Positions 8,601 through 16,219 of a DNA stretch of 46,801 bases are shown one piece after another. Position numbers and translations under genes: made by a program. The DNA comes from an uncultured Marvinbryantia sp. (GTDB taxonomy: Bacteria > Bacillota > Clostridia > Lachnospirales > Lachnospiraceae), in contig CANRIR010000017.1 in the NCBI GenBank assembly GCA_947630735.1, positions 1 to 46,801 on the forward strand, in the 5' to 3' direction. Each line of letters opens with the position of its first letter. The first letter of the stretch is position 1. Below the pieces are notes generated by a model. That model was not told where the DNA came from and searched no databases. It saw only the letters and a list, made by a program, of their open reading frames with translations.

Positions 8601-10005
8601 CGTTTAAGGCCGTCTGCCTCGCCGCCGCGAACTGGGCGCGCTGTGCCTGCAGGGCCGCGATGGCCGCCTGCTGCTGTGCATCCGAGGTGATACCGCCCAT
8701 CTGGTCCGGGGTCAGGCCCGGGCTGATCTGCGGGATATCCGGTGTGTTCGGGAGGGTCTGGGACGAGCCGCCGCTGGCCTGGTCCACATCTATGATAAAT
8801 TCATCATCCTGCGCCGCGGTGGTCACAATGCCGGTGTTCTCCGCCACGCCGGAGGTCTCGGCCTGCGCCATAAGCGCGGACGTCTGCTCCTGTGCGCCCG
8901 CAGATACAGATTCTGCGGCCGGCGTCTCCGTGGAGGGCTGTCCCTCCGCGCCGGGCGTATGCTGCGAACCGCTCTGCAGCGCCGCGATCTGCTGATCGAT
9001 CCCCGCGATGGCCGCGTCCAGGGACGCGATCTGGGAGGGTGCCTGCTCCAGCTGCGCGATGGCCTGGTTGACCTGCGCAAGCTGCGCCTCCAGCTCCTGT
9101 TTCTGCGCGGGAAGCGACAAAAGCGCCTGCTCCCCGTCCAGCAGCTCCTGCTCCTGGGAGAGCAGCTCCTGCTCGGAGGCGTCCATCTGCGCGAGGCCGG
9201 ACTGCACCTCCGCCAGCTTGTTGTCTATCTCGATCTGCCCCTGAAGCATCTGCGAGGTGCCGGAGTTGATCTGGCCCTCGGCCTGGGCGGTCTGATCCGC
9301 CAGCTGTTCCTGGCCGTCCTCCAGCTGTGCACGGCCCTCGTCCAGCTCCTCCTGGGCCTTTTCCATCTCGCTCTCCGCCTCTTTGAACTGATCGTTTAAA
9401 GCCGCGCGCACCTTGCGGTTCACCGCGCGGATCTTATCCTCCCTTAAAGTTACCTGCACCTCCTCCTCGATGGTGCCCGTCGCGCTGACGCTGGCCACGC
9501 CCTCTATGCTCTCCAGCTCCGGCAGGATGGTGTTTTCCACCAGCTCCGTCAGGTCGCTCTGAGACATATCCCCGGCCTCCATGGCCGCCACCATGACGGG
9601 CAGCATATCCGGGTTCAGTTTCATAATGATGGGGCTGCCGACCGTGTCGTCCCAGTAGCCCTCGATCTGATCCAGGCTCTCCCGCATCTCTATGGTAACG
9701 GCGTCCATATTGGCCGACTGCGCAAACTCCAGGATGACGGTGGACACGTTCTCCGAGGACACGGAGCTGACGCTCTCGATATTGCTGATGGTAGCCATCG
9801 CCTGCTCCACAGGGCGCGTTACCACGGTCTCCACCTCCTCGGGGCTGGCCCCCGGATAGGTGGTGTAGACGATGGCGTAGGGCAGCGTCATATCCGGCAG
9901 AAGGTCGGTCTGCATGTGGGTAAAGGACACATAGCCCAGGATCAATATTAAAACAACGCCCACAAGAACGGTATATGGGCGTTTCACGCTGTAACGGGAA
10001 AGCAT
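5671..10005 (-). CDS. RND-family transporter with a ~410-residue coiled-coil insert
   Basis: Membrane transporter of 1444 residues, against ~1000-1050 for ordinary AcrB-type RND proteins. Seen in order: TM1 (res ~12-30); the PGASPEEVE and TRPVEQAM motifs of the first porter subdomain; then an insert of about 410 residues at ~203-615; then the porter resumes at ILAAQNFSMPAG. A TM2-6 block follows (SIPISIMTAIVLMYFS, LGIGMLVDNSIVVIENI with the usual Asp), then a second half with a matching TM block (SGIIVNNGIVLVDYI). The insert is two Ala/Gln/Glu-rich heptad arms (~203-345, ~446-615) joined by a Pro/Ser/Thr linker. No adaptor or outer-membrane channel gene is nearby, as expected for a Gram-positive. 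The start at 10005 follows GGAGG. Co-translated with MATE through TTGA. Substrate unknown. Confidence 0.9.
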   Translation of the reverse strand: MLSRYSVKRPYTVLVGVVLILILGYVSFTHMQTDLLPDMTLPYAIVYTTYPGASPEEVETVVTRPVEQAMATISNIESVSSVSSENVSTVILEFAQSANMDAVTIEMRESLDQIEGYWDDTVGSPIIMKLNPDMLPVMVAAMEAGDMSQSDLTELVENTILPELESIEGVASVSATGTIEEEVQVTLREDKIRAVNRKVRAALNDQFKEAESEMEKAQEELDEGRAQLEDGQEQLADQTAQAEGQINSGTSQMLQGQIEIDNKLAEVQSGLAQMDASEQELLSQEQELLDGEQALLSLPAQKQELEAQLAQVNQAIAQLEQAPSQIASLDAAIAGIDQQIAALQSGSQHTPGAEGQPSTETPAAESVSAGAQEQTSALMAQAETSGVAENTGIVTTAAQDDEFIIDVDQASGGSSQTLPNTPDIPQISPGLTPDQMGGITSDAQQQAAIAALQAQRAQFAAARQTALNGLAALGVNTAGSAEELSAGIDTAKSELVARRVQMEDGLAQMQTAIDQTEEQLASIEAGKAAIEQGKQQLAQGRAQLTAAKTQLEGAKAQISSGQTSVSDAVAELNRAQISATIEMAVGKAQLDEGQKELDAALEQVKQQKETAYDQADVTQIITADMIKGILAAQNFSMPAGYVTEDGVDFLVRVGDKLDTVESVGSLLLLDLHMDGLDPICLSDVADVAVIDDSDSIYAKINGNSGVMFTMQKQSGYSTGEVSDRIKAKFAELEETNEDVHIIELMDQGIYIDMVVNSVIENMLSGAALAILVLLLFLKSLRPTLVIAVSIPISIMTAIVLMYFSNITLNIISLSGLALGIGMLVDNSIVVIENIYRLRSEGYSVKKAAVEGAGQVAGAIAASTLTTVCVFLPIVFTEGITRQLFVDMGLTIAYSLIASLAIALTLVPAMGAGLLKNVKEKRSRLFDAIQNGYAKLLGWSLKVKFLVVLLAFGLLAYSAKLAFSKGTAFMPEMESTQISVTLNMPQDSTLAETAAMADQVMERIRTVQDVTDVGAMSGGTSIMGMGQSSGTDSASFYVLMSEDMTITNEELVEQILEKTADLHADLSINTSTMDMTALGGSGISINIKGRDLDELKRMAGEVADIVSSVEGTAEVSDGIEEKTLELRLVVDKDKAMGYQLTTAQVYQFLQQKLADATSATTLATLSQDYPVLVVSDTDETLTREKIKKLKITGKDKENQDVEVPLTELVDFVDTEGFSAINREAQSRYVTVSAQIADGYNIGLVSADVERALQDYELPKGYSLEMAGEDETINDAMEQVGLMLVLALAFMYLIMVAQFQSLLSPFIIMFTIPLAFTGGLFALYLTDNPVSVIAMIGFVMLSGIIVNNGIVLVDYINQLRREGMEKKQAIVEAGRTRLRPIIMTALTTILGLTTMAMGMGMGADMVQPMAIVTIGGLTYGTLLTLFVVPCIYDIFNRRKDMTEEEI

Positions 10006-10044
10006 GGGACAACAACCTCCTGAAGATCCAAATATCACGAATCC

Positions 10045-10072
10045 ATCTTAAACCAATCCGGCCAGATGTCAA
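10045..10072 (-). promoter_or_regulatory. promoter of the RND-MATE operon
   Basis: Minus strand: consensus -35 TTGACA (10067-10072), 16-base spacer, -10 TAAGAT (10045-10050). Transcription start is near 10038, about 33 bases before the RND ATG. Confidence 0.65.
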
Positions 10073-10084
10073 GCAGTCGGCCGG
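10058..10084. promoter_or_regulatory. inverted repeat flanking the -35 box of the RND promoter
   Basis: CCGGCC (10058-10063) and GGCCGG (10079-10084) flank the TTGACA. It could be a repressor operator for the efflux operon, or a leftover stem from the helicase 3' end. It has no U-run, so it is not a terminator. Confidence 0.4.
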
Positions 10085-10099
10085 CAGTTTATAAACTTT

Positions 10100-12601
10100 T
10101 TAGATTCTGTCCCGCGGCTGCCGCCGGCTGGGATCTTTTTGCATGTTCCAGAATTTTTCTATCTTATCCTCCACCGTGCGCAGGCTGCAGGTCTCGCAGC
10201 CCTCCCACTCCCGCGGGAAGATCTCGCGGTACTGCCGCTGGCAGAAGCGCTCGTCCAGAAGCAGGATCACGCCCTCGTCCTCGTCCGTGCGGATGACGCG
10301 CCCGGCGGACTGCAGCACCTTATTCATGCCGGGGTACTGGTAGGAATAGGCAAAGCCGTCCATATCGCGCCGGTCGAAATATTGTTTCAGGATCTCCCGC
10401 TCGTTGCACACCTGCGGGAGCCCCGTACCCACCACCACCGCGCCGATGAGGGATTCCCGCTTCAGGTCGATGCCCTCGCCGAAGATGCCGCCCAGCACGC
10501 AGAAGCCCACCAGGCCGTCCTTTCGGGGCGCGTAAAATTCCTGCAGAAATTCTTCTCTCTGCTGCTCTGTCATGCGGGAGCTCTGCGCCAGCGTGCGCAC
10601 GTCCCCGTACATGTCCGCAAACAGCGCCAGCACCTCCTCCAGCATTTTGTATGAGGGGAAAAACACCAGGTAATTTCCCCTGCGCGCCTGCCAGACCGCG
10701 TGGATGTACCTGGCCATCTTCCGGTACTCCTCCTCGTTCCTGCGGGTGTAGCGGCTGCTCACATCCGCGCCTATGAGCACCTTTTTCCGGCGCGGGTCAA
10801 AGGGAGAATGGGCGTAGACGGCGTAGTCGTCCGCCGTGCCGGACAAAAGCTCCATATAATAGCGCACCGGCAGCAAAGTGGCGGAAAAAAACACGGCCGC
10901 CCTGCCCTTTTTCAGGCACTCCCCGATCTTCCCGGCTGTGTGGATGCAGTAGAGCTTCAGCTTAAAGCGGCCGTCCGGCTCCTGCTCCGTGTAGATCTGA
11001 TAGCTCTCGTCCATCTCCTCGTAGATGGCGAGAAAGCTGCACACCTGGAAATAAAAGTCCAGAACCTTTCTGCGCGCTTCCTCCCCGTCCGCCGCTCCCC
11101 GGGCCGCCGGCAGCGTCTGCGCGAAGGCAGGCTGCCCCTCCCGGGCGGCGATGGCGTTTAAGGGGCTCTCTGCGTCCTCGAGAAGCGCCTGCAGATGGGT
11201 GGACACGTTCAAAAGCGCGATGGCGAAGGCCCCGATGTCCGTAAGCAGCATGTAGTTTTCACACTCGCGCTTCCAGTTCAGCATCAGCTTGTTGCAGGTC
11301 TCCAGCGCACGCGCGGCTTTTTTGCTGACGGGGTTTAAAATGCGCTTTATCTCCAGAAAATCCTCTTTGTAGAGGGAGGCGCTGTACATCTCGCGGCCCC
11401 GCTCCACCAGGTTGTGGGCCTCGTCGATGAGAAAAATATAGTCGCCCTTCACGCTGTCGGCAAAAAAGCGCTTCAGCTTTGCCTGCGGGTCGAACACATA
11501 GTTGTAATCGCAGATGACAGCGTCCACCCACAGCGAGAGGTCCAGGGACATCTCGAAGGGGCACACCTGCCACTTTTTGGCGTGCTCGATCAGATCCTCG
11601 CGGGTGTAGCTGTCGCGGATGCCGGAGACCAGATCGCCCGACCCGCCGTCCGGCGTCCCCCAGCCCGTCAGCAGCTCGAACACGGCGTCGTTGATCCGGT
11701 CGAAATGCCCCTTCGCGTAGGGGCAGGCGTCCGGGTTGCAGTCCGGTTCCGCGCACATACAGATCTTCTCCTTGGCCGTCAGGGTCAGCACCTTGTATTG
11801 CAGACCCTGCTGCTTTAAGAGCGAGAACGCTTCCTGCGCCACGGTGCGGGTAATAGTCTTGGCCGTCAGGTAAAAGATCTTGTCCCCCAGGCCCTCCCCC
11901 ACCGCCTTCACGGCCGGGAACACCGCCGCGATGGTCTTGCCCACGCCGGTGGGTGCCTGCACGAATATTTTCTTCTGCCTGGCGATGGTGCGGTAGATGG
12001 CCGCCGCTAGGTCCTTCTGCCCGTCCCGGTAGGGATAGGGGAACACCGCGCCCCCTATGGACGCCTGGCGTATCTGCTTCCACTTTACCTGGAAGGAAGC
12101 CCACTTTTTATACTCGTCCGTCAGCCGGGCGAACCAGCCGCACAGCTCCTGGAAAGAAAATCTGGCGCGGATGCGCTTGATCTCCTCGCTCTCCAGGTTT
12201 ACGTAAGTCATCTGCACGCCGATCTCGGAAAGCTCCTGCTGCATCGCCCAGATATAGGCGTAGCATTTGGCCTGGGCCAGGTGCACGGCGTCCGCCTCCT
12301 CCATCCGGGAGACGTCGCGGCCCACGCCCTTGATCTCGTCGATCCACGCGAGGCCATCCTCCTCAAAAATGCCGTCCGCGCGGCCCTCCACCACGAGCGC
12401 GTACTCCCCGCAGTCCAGCTCTGTCGCCAGGGAAACCTCCGCCCGGTAGGACGCGCCCATCCGCCCCTGGATCTTGCGGTGCAGGCGGCTGCCGATCTGC
12501 ATGGCTTCGCGGTCCGCCGCGCCGCCGCGCCGGTTGTCGATATCGCCGCTTCTCAAAATGAACTCCACAAGACTGCGGACGGAAATTCGGATCGTTTCCA
12601 C
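10100..12601 (-). CDS. PD-(D/E)XK nuclease fused to an XPD/DinG-type Fe-S DNA helicase
   Basis: ATP-dependent 5'-3' DNA helicase family, 833 residues. N-terminal nuclease-like domain (res ~1-145) with a Cas4/RecB-like set: H41, D76 in GRADG, E89-x-K91 in DEIKG, and QAKCYAY (Q110, Y114). Helicase motifs follow: Walker A APTGVGKT (216-223); an Fe-S cluster cysteine set C281, C283, C288, C293 (and perhaps C347); DEAH 393-396; and near the C-terminus QSAGRVIRTDEDEG, the motif VI arginine segment. All catalytic residues appear intact in both halves, suggesting coupled unwinding and cutting in repair. Start: GTG at 12601 lies 8 bases after GGAGG, while the GTG at 12610 would overlap that site. It is a single-gene unit upstream of the efflux operon with its own extended -10 promoter. 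Confidence 0.88.
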   Translation of the reverse strand: METIRISVRSLVEFILRSGDIDNRRGGAADREAMQIGSRLHRKIQGRMGASYRAEVSLATELDCGEYALVVEGRADGIFEEDGLAWIDEIKGVGRDVSRMEEADAVHLAQAKCYAYIWAMQQELSEIGVQMTYVNLESEEIKRIRARFSFQELCGWFARLTDEYKKWASFQVKWKQIRQASIGGAVFPYPYRDGQKDLAAAIYRTIARQKKIFVQAPTGVGKTIAAVFPAVKAVGEGLGDKIFYLTAKTITRTVAQEAFSLLKQQGLQYKVLTLTAKEKICMCAEPDCNPDACPYAKGHFDRINDAVFELLTGWGTPDGGSGDLVSGIRDSYTREDLIEHAKKWQVCPFEMSLDLSLWVDAVICDYNYVFDPQAKLKRFFADSVKGDYIFLIDEAHNLVERGREMYSASLYKEDFLEIKRILNPVSKKAARALETCNKLMLNWKRECENYMLLTDIGAFAIALLNVSTHLQALLEDAESPLNAIAAREGQPAFAQTLPAARGAADGEEARRKVLDFYFQVCSFLAIYEEMDESYQIYTEQEPDGRFKLKLYCIHTAGKIGECLKKGRAAVFFSATLLPVRYYMELLSGTADDYAVYAHSPFDPRRKKVLIGADVSSRYTRRNEEEYRKMARYIHAVWQARRGNYLVFFPSYKMLEEVLALFADMYGDVRTLAQSSRMTEQQREEFLQEFYAPRKDGLVGFCVLGGIFGEGIDLKRESLIGAVVVGTGLPQVCNEREILKQYFDRRDMDGFAYSYQYPGMNKVLQSAGRVIRTDEDEGVILLLDERFCQRQYREIFPREWEGCETCSLRTVEDKIEKFWNMQKDPSRRQPRDRI

Positions 12602-12666
12602 CTGTGCCACCTCCGGGAATAGGATCTGGCCCGCGCCAAAAAATACGGCCTGCGTGGCTTTTTCTC

Positions 12667-12676
12667 AGTATAACAT
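12667..12676 (-). promoter_or_regulatory. extended -10 promoter of the helicase gene
   Basis: Minus strand TATACT (12667-12672) preceded by a TGn extension (TGT-TATACT). No good -35 at the normal spacing, which extended -10 promoters tolerate. Leader about 60 bases. Confidence 0.45.
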
Positions 12677-12782
12677 ATCTTTGCCAAAACCGCCACGGAA
12701 TTACGATTCGCGCGCACAAAACGGGAGGGGTGCCGCGCATTGGGCTAAGATGTGTGCCGCGCGCGAAACCGGGCCCCTCCAC

Positions 12783-12832
12783 GCAAAAACCCTCCGCGGG
12801 GAGGCGGCTTTCGCCGCCCGCACCCGGGAGGG
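12783..12832 (-). terminator. strong intrinsic terminator of the 12-gene glycan operon
   Basis: On the minus strand CCCTCC (12827-12832) pairs with GGAGGG (12790-12795). A second perfect stem GGCGGC/GCCGCC with a four-base loop is nested at 12803-12818, and TTTTTGCG follows. It lies 37 bases after the stop codon of the last binding-protein gene. The rest of 12602-12868 shows only GC-rich sequence and the helicase promoter. Confidence 0.85.
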
Positions 12833-12868
12833 CTGTATTTCCTGCAAGGCCCGTTTGTTTACCGCGCC

Positions 12869-14200
12869 TTATTTGTAGTAGCTGTCCAGTGCATCCTGCA
12901 CGTTCTGCTTGTAGGTCTCCTGGAACTGTGCCGCGGTCATCTCGCCGTTCAGCAGCTGTGCCCAATCCCAGTCAAGGCCGAGGTTGTTCCACATATCGAA
13001 CGCGCCTCTGGAACCCATGTATTCCATAACCGCATAATTTTCTTCCGTGATCGCGCAGTCCTCCCACCAGGTGAGGTCGTTGTCGCGAAGGTCGGTGTCG
13101 CCGTGATACCAGTTCTGCCAGTCATAGAATACGTTGTACACAAATTCCGGATCTTCCACGCCTTCCGGGATCATGTATGCGTTGCCGGAGGAAACATTTT
13201 TCAGCTTGTTGGTCTCCTGGTCGCCGCTCGGTCCGATGGGCCACGGACTCCAGATCACGTCGAAGCTCAGGTCCACATCCTTGTTGGAATCAGAAATCCA
13301 GGCCGCGCTGATCCAGTTTGCCACTCTGCCGTCCATGTAGCAGTTCTGGTTGTAGTCGAAGTCCTCCGCGTTCCACGGATTCGCAACATGGTCAACATTG
13401 TACATATTGTAGATGAAGTCGAGCACTTCCGTCACCTGCGGGCTGGAAAGCGTCTCGGTGGGGCTCATGGCGATGCCGGTGCCGTTGCTCATCAGCAGGT
13501 TGTAAACCAGGAAATCCCAGCGGGAACCGTAGCCGTAAACGTCGGTCACGCCGTCGCCGTCGGTGTCCTGCGTCAGAGCCAGCAGATACTCTCTCCACTT
13601 ATCCCAGGTCCACTCGCCTCTCTCGTAGAGCGCGTTCGGATCCTCCAGGCCTGCCTCGTCCAGCATCTGCTTGTTCCACGCCATCATGTAGGTGTTGGCC
13701 AGCAGCATCTCCGCGCTGTTCGCCTGGAACAGGTACACGCCGTCGTCCACGCCGATGTCCACCTGCGAGAATACCATCTGGTCGTTAAACAGATCGCTGT
13801 CCGCCGGAAGAACCTCCTCCAGGTTCGTCACGAAGCCGTTCAGAGCGGCGGGGATGCCGAAGGTCATATCCACCTCGTAGATGTCGCAGTCCGGGGTGCC
13901 CGCCAGGATGGAGGTGTTGATGGATTCCTGGATGCCGTCGTAGGTCAGGTTCACAAACTCGAGCTTCACATTGTACTTCTCCTCCACCTCTTTTACGACG
14001 TCGAAGTGCTTCTGCGCCAGCTCCTCGTCGGCAACGCTGGGATCATCGTAGATGTCCGTATGCGTGCTGTCATAGTAGTGGTCGTACCAGGTGCCGATCT
14101 TGATGGTTCTCGGCTCGTCTCCGGCGCTTACGCTCGCCGCGAGACCCGCGGTCATGGCGAGGCCAAGACCAAAGGCAATTATTTTTTTGCTGTTCATCAT
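12869..14200 (-). CDS. extracellular sugar-binding protein of an ABC importer (family 1 type)
   Basis: Oligosaccharide-capturing component, 443 residues. Signal peptide at res 1-29 (MMNSKK, hydrophobic core GLGLAMTAGLAA, cleavage after SVSA). There is no Cys lipobox, unlike most Gram-positive binding proteins. Mature fold features: KIGTWYDHYYD start, NTSILAGTPDCDIYEVD, MAWNKQMLDEAGLEDP with WTWDKWREYL, and Trp-rich sugar-facing segments (PWNAEDFDYNQN, WSPWPIGPSGD). A calcium-like DTDGDGVTD loop sits mid-protein. Start at the ATG pair 14200/14197 behind GGAGG. It is the last gene of the operon and pairs with the permeases at 16220-18154. The second ATG could equally be used. Confidence 0.9.
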   Translation of the reverse strand: MMNSKKIIAFGLGLAMTAGLAASVSAGDEPRTIKIGTWYDHYYDSTHTDIYDDPSVADEELAQKHFDVVKEVEEKYNVKLEFVNLTYDGIQESINTSILAGTPDCDIYEVDMTFGIPAALNGFVTNLEEVLPADSDLFNDQMVFSQVDIGVDDGVYLFQANSAEMLLANTYMMAWNKQMLDEAGLEDPNALYERGEWTWDKWREYLLALTQDTDGDGVTDVYGYGSRWDFLVYNLLMSNGTGIAMSPTETLSSPQVTEVLDFIYNMYNVDHVANPWNAEDFDYNQNCYMDGRVANWISAAWISDSNKDVDLSFDVIWSPWPIGPSGDQETNKLKNVSSGNAYMIPEGVEDPEFVYNVFYDWQNWYHGDTDLRDNDLTWWEDCAITEENYAVMEYMGSRGAFDMWNNLGLDWDWAQLLNGEMTAAQFQETYKQNVQDALDSYYK

Positions 14201-14242
14201 TTTGATTATTCCTCCTTTTTCTATTGTGGTGCTGCGCATGCC

Positions 14243-16138
14243 TTACTCCGCCGCAGCTTCTGTCTCAACCGGTTCTGTCTCAGCGGGTTCCGCTTCCGCC
14301 GGCTCTGCCTCTGCCGCCGCGCTATCCGCCGCAGCCTGGCCAACCGCCACGCTGTATACTTCCCATGCGGTGGAAGATTCCGCCTGCATCGTGCTGCCCC
14401 AGGTGCTCACGTCGTCGCCGCACAGAGCCGCGATCTGCTCGTAGGTTACCTGGCAGGTGCTGCCGTTGTAGGCCGCCGGGTCGCTGCCGCTTCCGTCCAT
14501 GTTGCCCTGGCCGACTCTCATCCAGCCCGCCGCAGCCTCGTTCATAACGATCCATATATCGCCGCTCTCGCTCTTATAAGAGATGGACACCACGCTGCCC
14601 GGAACCAGGGCGTCGATGATCTCCTGCGGCATCGCGTAGCCGCTCTGTGACCAGCCGTCGCCGCTGCAGCTGAAGCCCGCAAATTCCACCATGTTCTTTA
14701 AAGGCTTCATCTCGGTCTTTTTGCCGACCTTCACGCCGTACACTTCCCATGCGCCGGAGGCCTCCATCTGCATTCTTGCGCCCCAGGTGGAAACGTCGTC
14801 GCCACACACCGCCGCTATCTGCTCGTAAGTGATGTACGCCTTGCTGCCGTCAAAGATCGCGCTGTCGCTGCCGCTTCCGTCCGCGTTGCCCTGGCCGACT
14901 CTCATCCAGCCTGCCGCCGCATCCGGCATTACGATCCATATATCTCCGTTCTCGCTGGAGTATGTGATCTCCACCACGCTGCCCGGAACCAGAGCGTCGA
15001 TGATCTCCTGCGGCATATCAAAGCCGTTCTGTGACCAGCCGTCGCCGCTGCAGGCAAAGCCCGCAAATTCCACCGCGTCCGCAACCGCCGGCTGAACAGT
15101 CGTCTTGCCAACCTTCACGGACTGCACTTCCCATGCGCCGGAGGCTTCACACTGCATTCTTGCGCCCCAGGTGGAAACGTCGTCGCCGCACACCGCCGCG
15201 ATCATCTCGTACGGGATCTGCACAATGTTCTTGGCGTTGTTGACGTAGCCGATGTCGCTGCCGCTTCCGTCCGCGTTGCCCTGGCCGACTCTCATCCAGC
15301 CCGCGGCCGCATCCGGCATCACGATCCACATGTCTCCGGCCTCGCTGGTGTAGGTAATCTCCACCGCGCTGCCCGGAACCAGTGCGTCGATGATCTCCTG
15401 CGGCATGTCGAAGCCGTTCTGCGACCAGCCGTCGCCGCTGCAGCTAAAGCCCGCAAATTCCACCGCGTCCGTCAGAGCGAACAGGTTGGAGCGGTCTGCG
15501 CCCGAGGCTGCCGCCACATACTCCGCGGAGGTGTCCGCCGGAAGCACATTGCCGTCCGCGTCTTTAAACGCAATGTCGTCGATGTACAGAATAGCCGGGG
15601 TAGCGCCCTTGTCTTTCAGGGTATCTGTCTCCAGGGAAACCACAATGTAGCTGCCCGGAACCATGGAAAGCCCCTCTTTTACCGTGTAGCTTACGGTCTT
15701 CGGGTTTGCGGTCTCCAGATAGACCGACCACGCGTTATTGTCGCGCGTCAGATCCTCGCCGAGGAACGCGTAGATGTTGCCGGACACCGCGCCGAACTTG
15801 CCGTCCGGATTCTCGGTTCCGATCGTCATGTCGATGGACGCCACATTCCCGATGTTGTCGCCCAGCAGCGCGTCCGCCTGGAAGCCAATGTATATTGCCT
15901 TGCCGTCGGACGTAACCTTCAGCGCCTTGGACCCGTTGTAGTCCGCCACTTCCAGCGCGGAGTTGCCCGCCGCGGAGTTGACCGACTTATCGACGCCCGC
16001 AAAACCGAACACGCCGTCTTCAAAGTCGATGCTCGCCGCCGCTGCGCCTTCTTCGGCCGCCGCATGCATCCCCCCGAAAGCCGCTGTGCCCAGCATGGCG
16101 GCTGTCAGAGATACTGTGATGAGTTTTCTTGCTTTCAA
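14243..16138 (-). CDS. secreted protein with three near-identical ~128-residue beta-rich repeats
   Basis: Exported 631-residue protein not assignable to a named family. Signal peptide at 1-28 (cleavage near MHAAA). An N-terminal beta-sandwich-like domain (~36-200) contains IDFEDGVFGFAG and LYIDDIAFKDADG, typical of carbohydrate-binding folds. Three tandem repeats begin at residues 226, 356 and 484, each opening VEFAGF-CSGDGWSQ and containing PQEIIDALVPGS, WIVM, AAAGWMRVGQGN-DGSGSD and CGDDVSTWG. A Glu/Pro/Ala/Thr tail (~605-631) ends it. The conserved Trp, Asp and paired Cys suggest ligand-binding modules, perhaps glycan binding. Start is TTG at 16138 with AAGGAGG eight bases before it. It sits between the permeases and the binding protein of the second importer, suggesting a surface accessory for substrate capture. 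Confidence 0.8.
   Translation of the reverse strand: MKARKLITVSLTAAMLGTAAFGGMHAAAEEGAAAASIDFEDGVFGFAGVDKSVNSAAGNSALEVADYNGSKALKVTSDGKAIYIGFQADALLGDNIGNVASIDMTIGTENPDGKFGAVSGNIYAFLGEDLTRDNNAWSVYLETANPKTVSYTVKEGLSMVPGSYIVVSLETDTLKDKGATPAILYIDDIAFKDADGNVLPADTSAEYVAAASGADRSNLFALTDAVEFAGFSCSGDGWSQNGFDMPQEIIDALVPGSAVEITYTSEAGDMWIVMPDAAAGWMRVGQGNADGSGSDIGYVNNAKNIVQIPYEMIAAVCGDDVSTWGARMQCEASGAWEVQSVKVGKTTVQPAVADAVEFAGFACSGDGWSQNGFDMPQEIIDALVPGSVVEITYSSENGDIWIVMPDAAAGWMRVGQGNADGSGSDSAIFDGSKAYITYEQIAAVCGDDVSTWGARMQMEASGAWEVYGVKVGKKTEMKPLKNMVEFAGFSCSGDGWSQSGYAMPQEIIDALVPGSVVSISYKSESGDIWIVMNEAAAGWMRVGQGNMDGSGSDPAAYNGSTCQVTYEQIAALCGDDVSTWGSTMQAESSTAWEVYSVAVGQAAADSAAAEAEPAEAEPAETEPVETEAAAE
14339..15463 (-). 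repeat. three tandem coding repeats of ~385 bp
   Basis: Repeat starts on the minus strand are near 15463, 15073 and 14689 (period 390 then 384 bp). Long stretches are nearly identical at the DNA level, indicating recent amplification inside the gene. Confidence 0.85.
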
Positions 16139-16174
16139 CTTTTTTTCCTCCTTTTTCTTTTTTGCCGTCCGTCC

Positions 16175-16190
16175 GCCCGCCGGGGCGGGC
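16175..16190. other. GC-rich intercistronic hairpin
   Basis: GCCCGCC-GG-GGCGGGC in the 81-bp gap between the permease and the triple-repeat gene. There is no U-run after it on the minus strand. It could stabilise or process the mRNA so that the downstream secreted genes are made at higher level. Confidence 0.45.
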
Positions 16191-16219
16191 TGTCCGGCGA
16201 ACGGTAATCCTGCCGTCGC

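Noticed and set aside
12752-14650. 632-codon plus-strand open frame over the second binding protein
   Set aside because: It runs through a terminator and two genes in antisense and has the same shadow composition.
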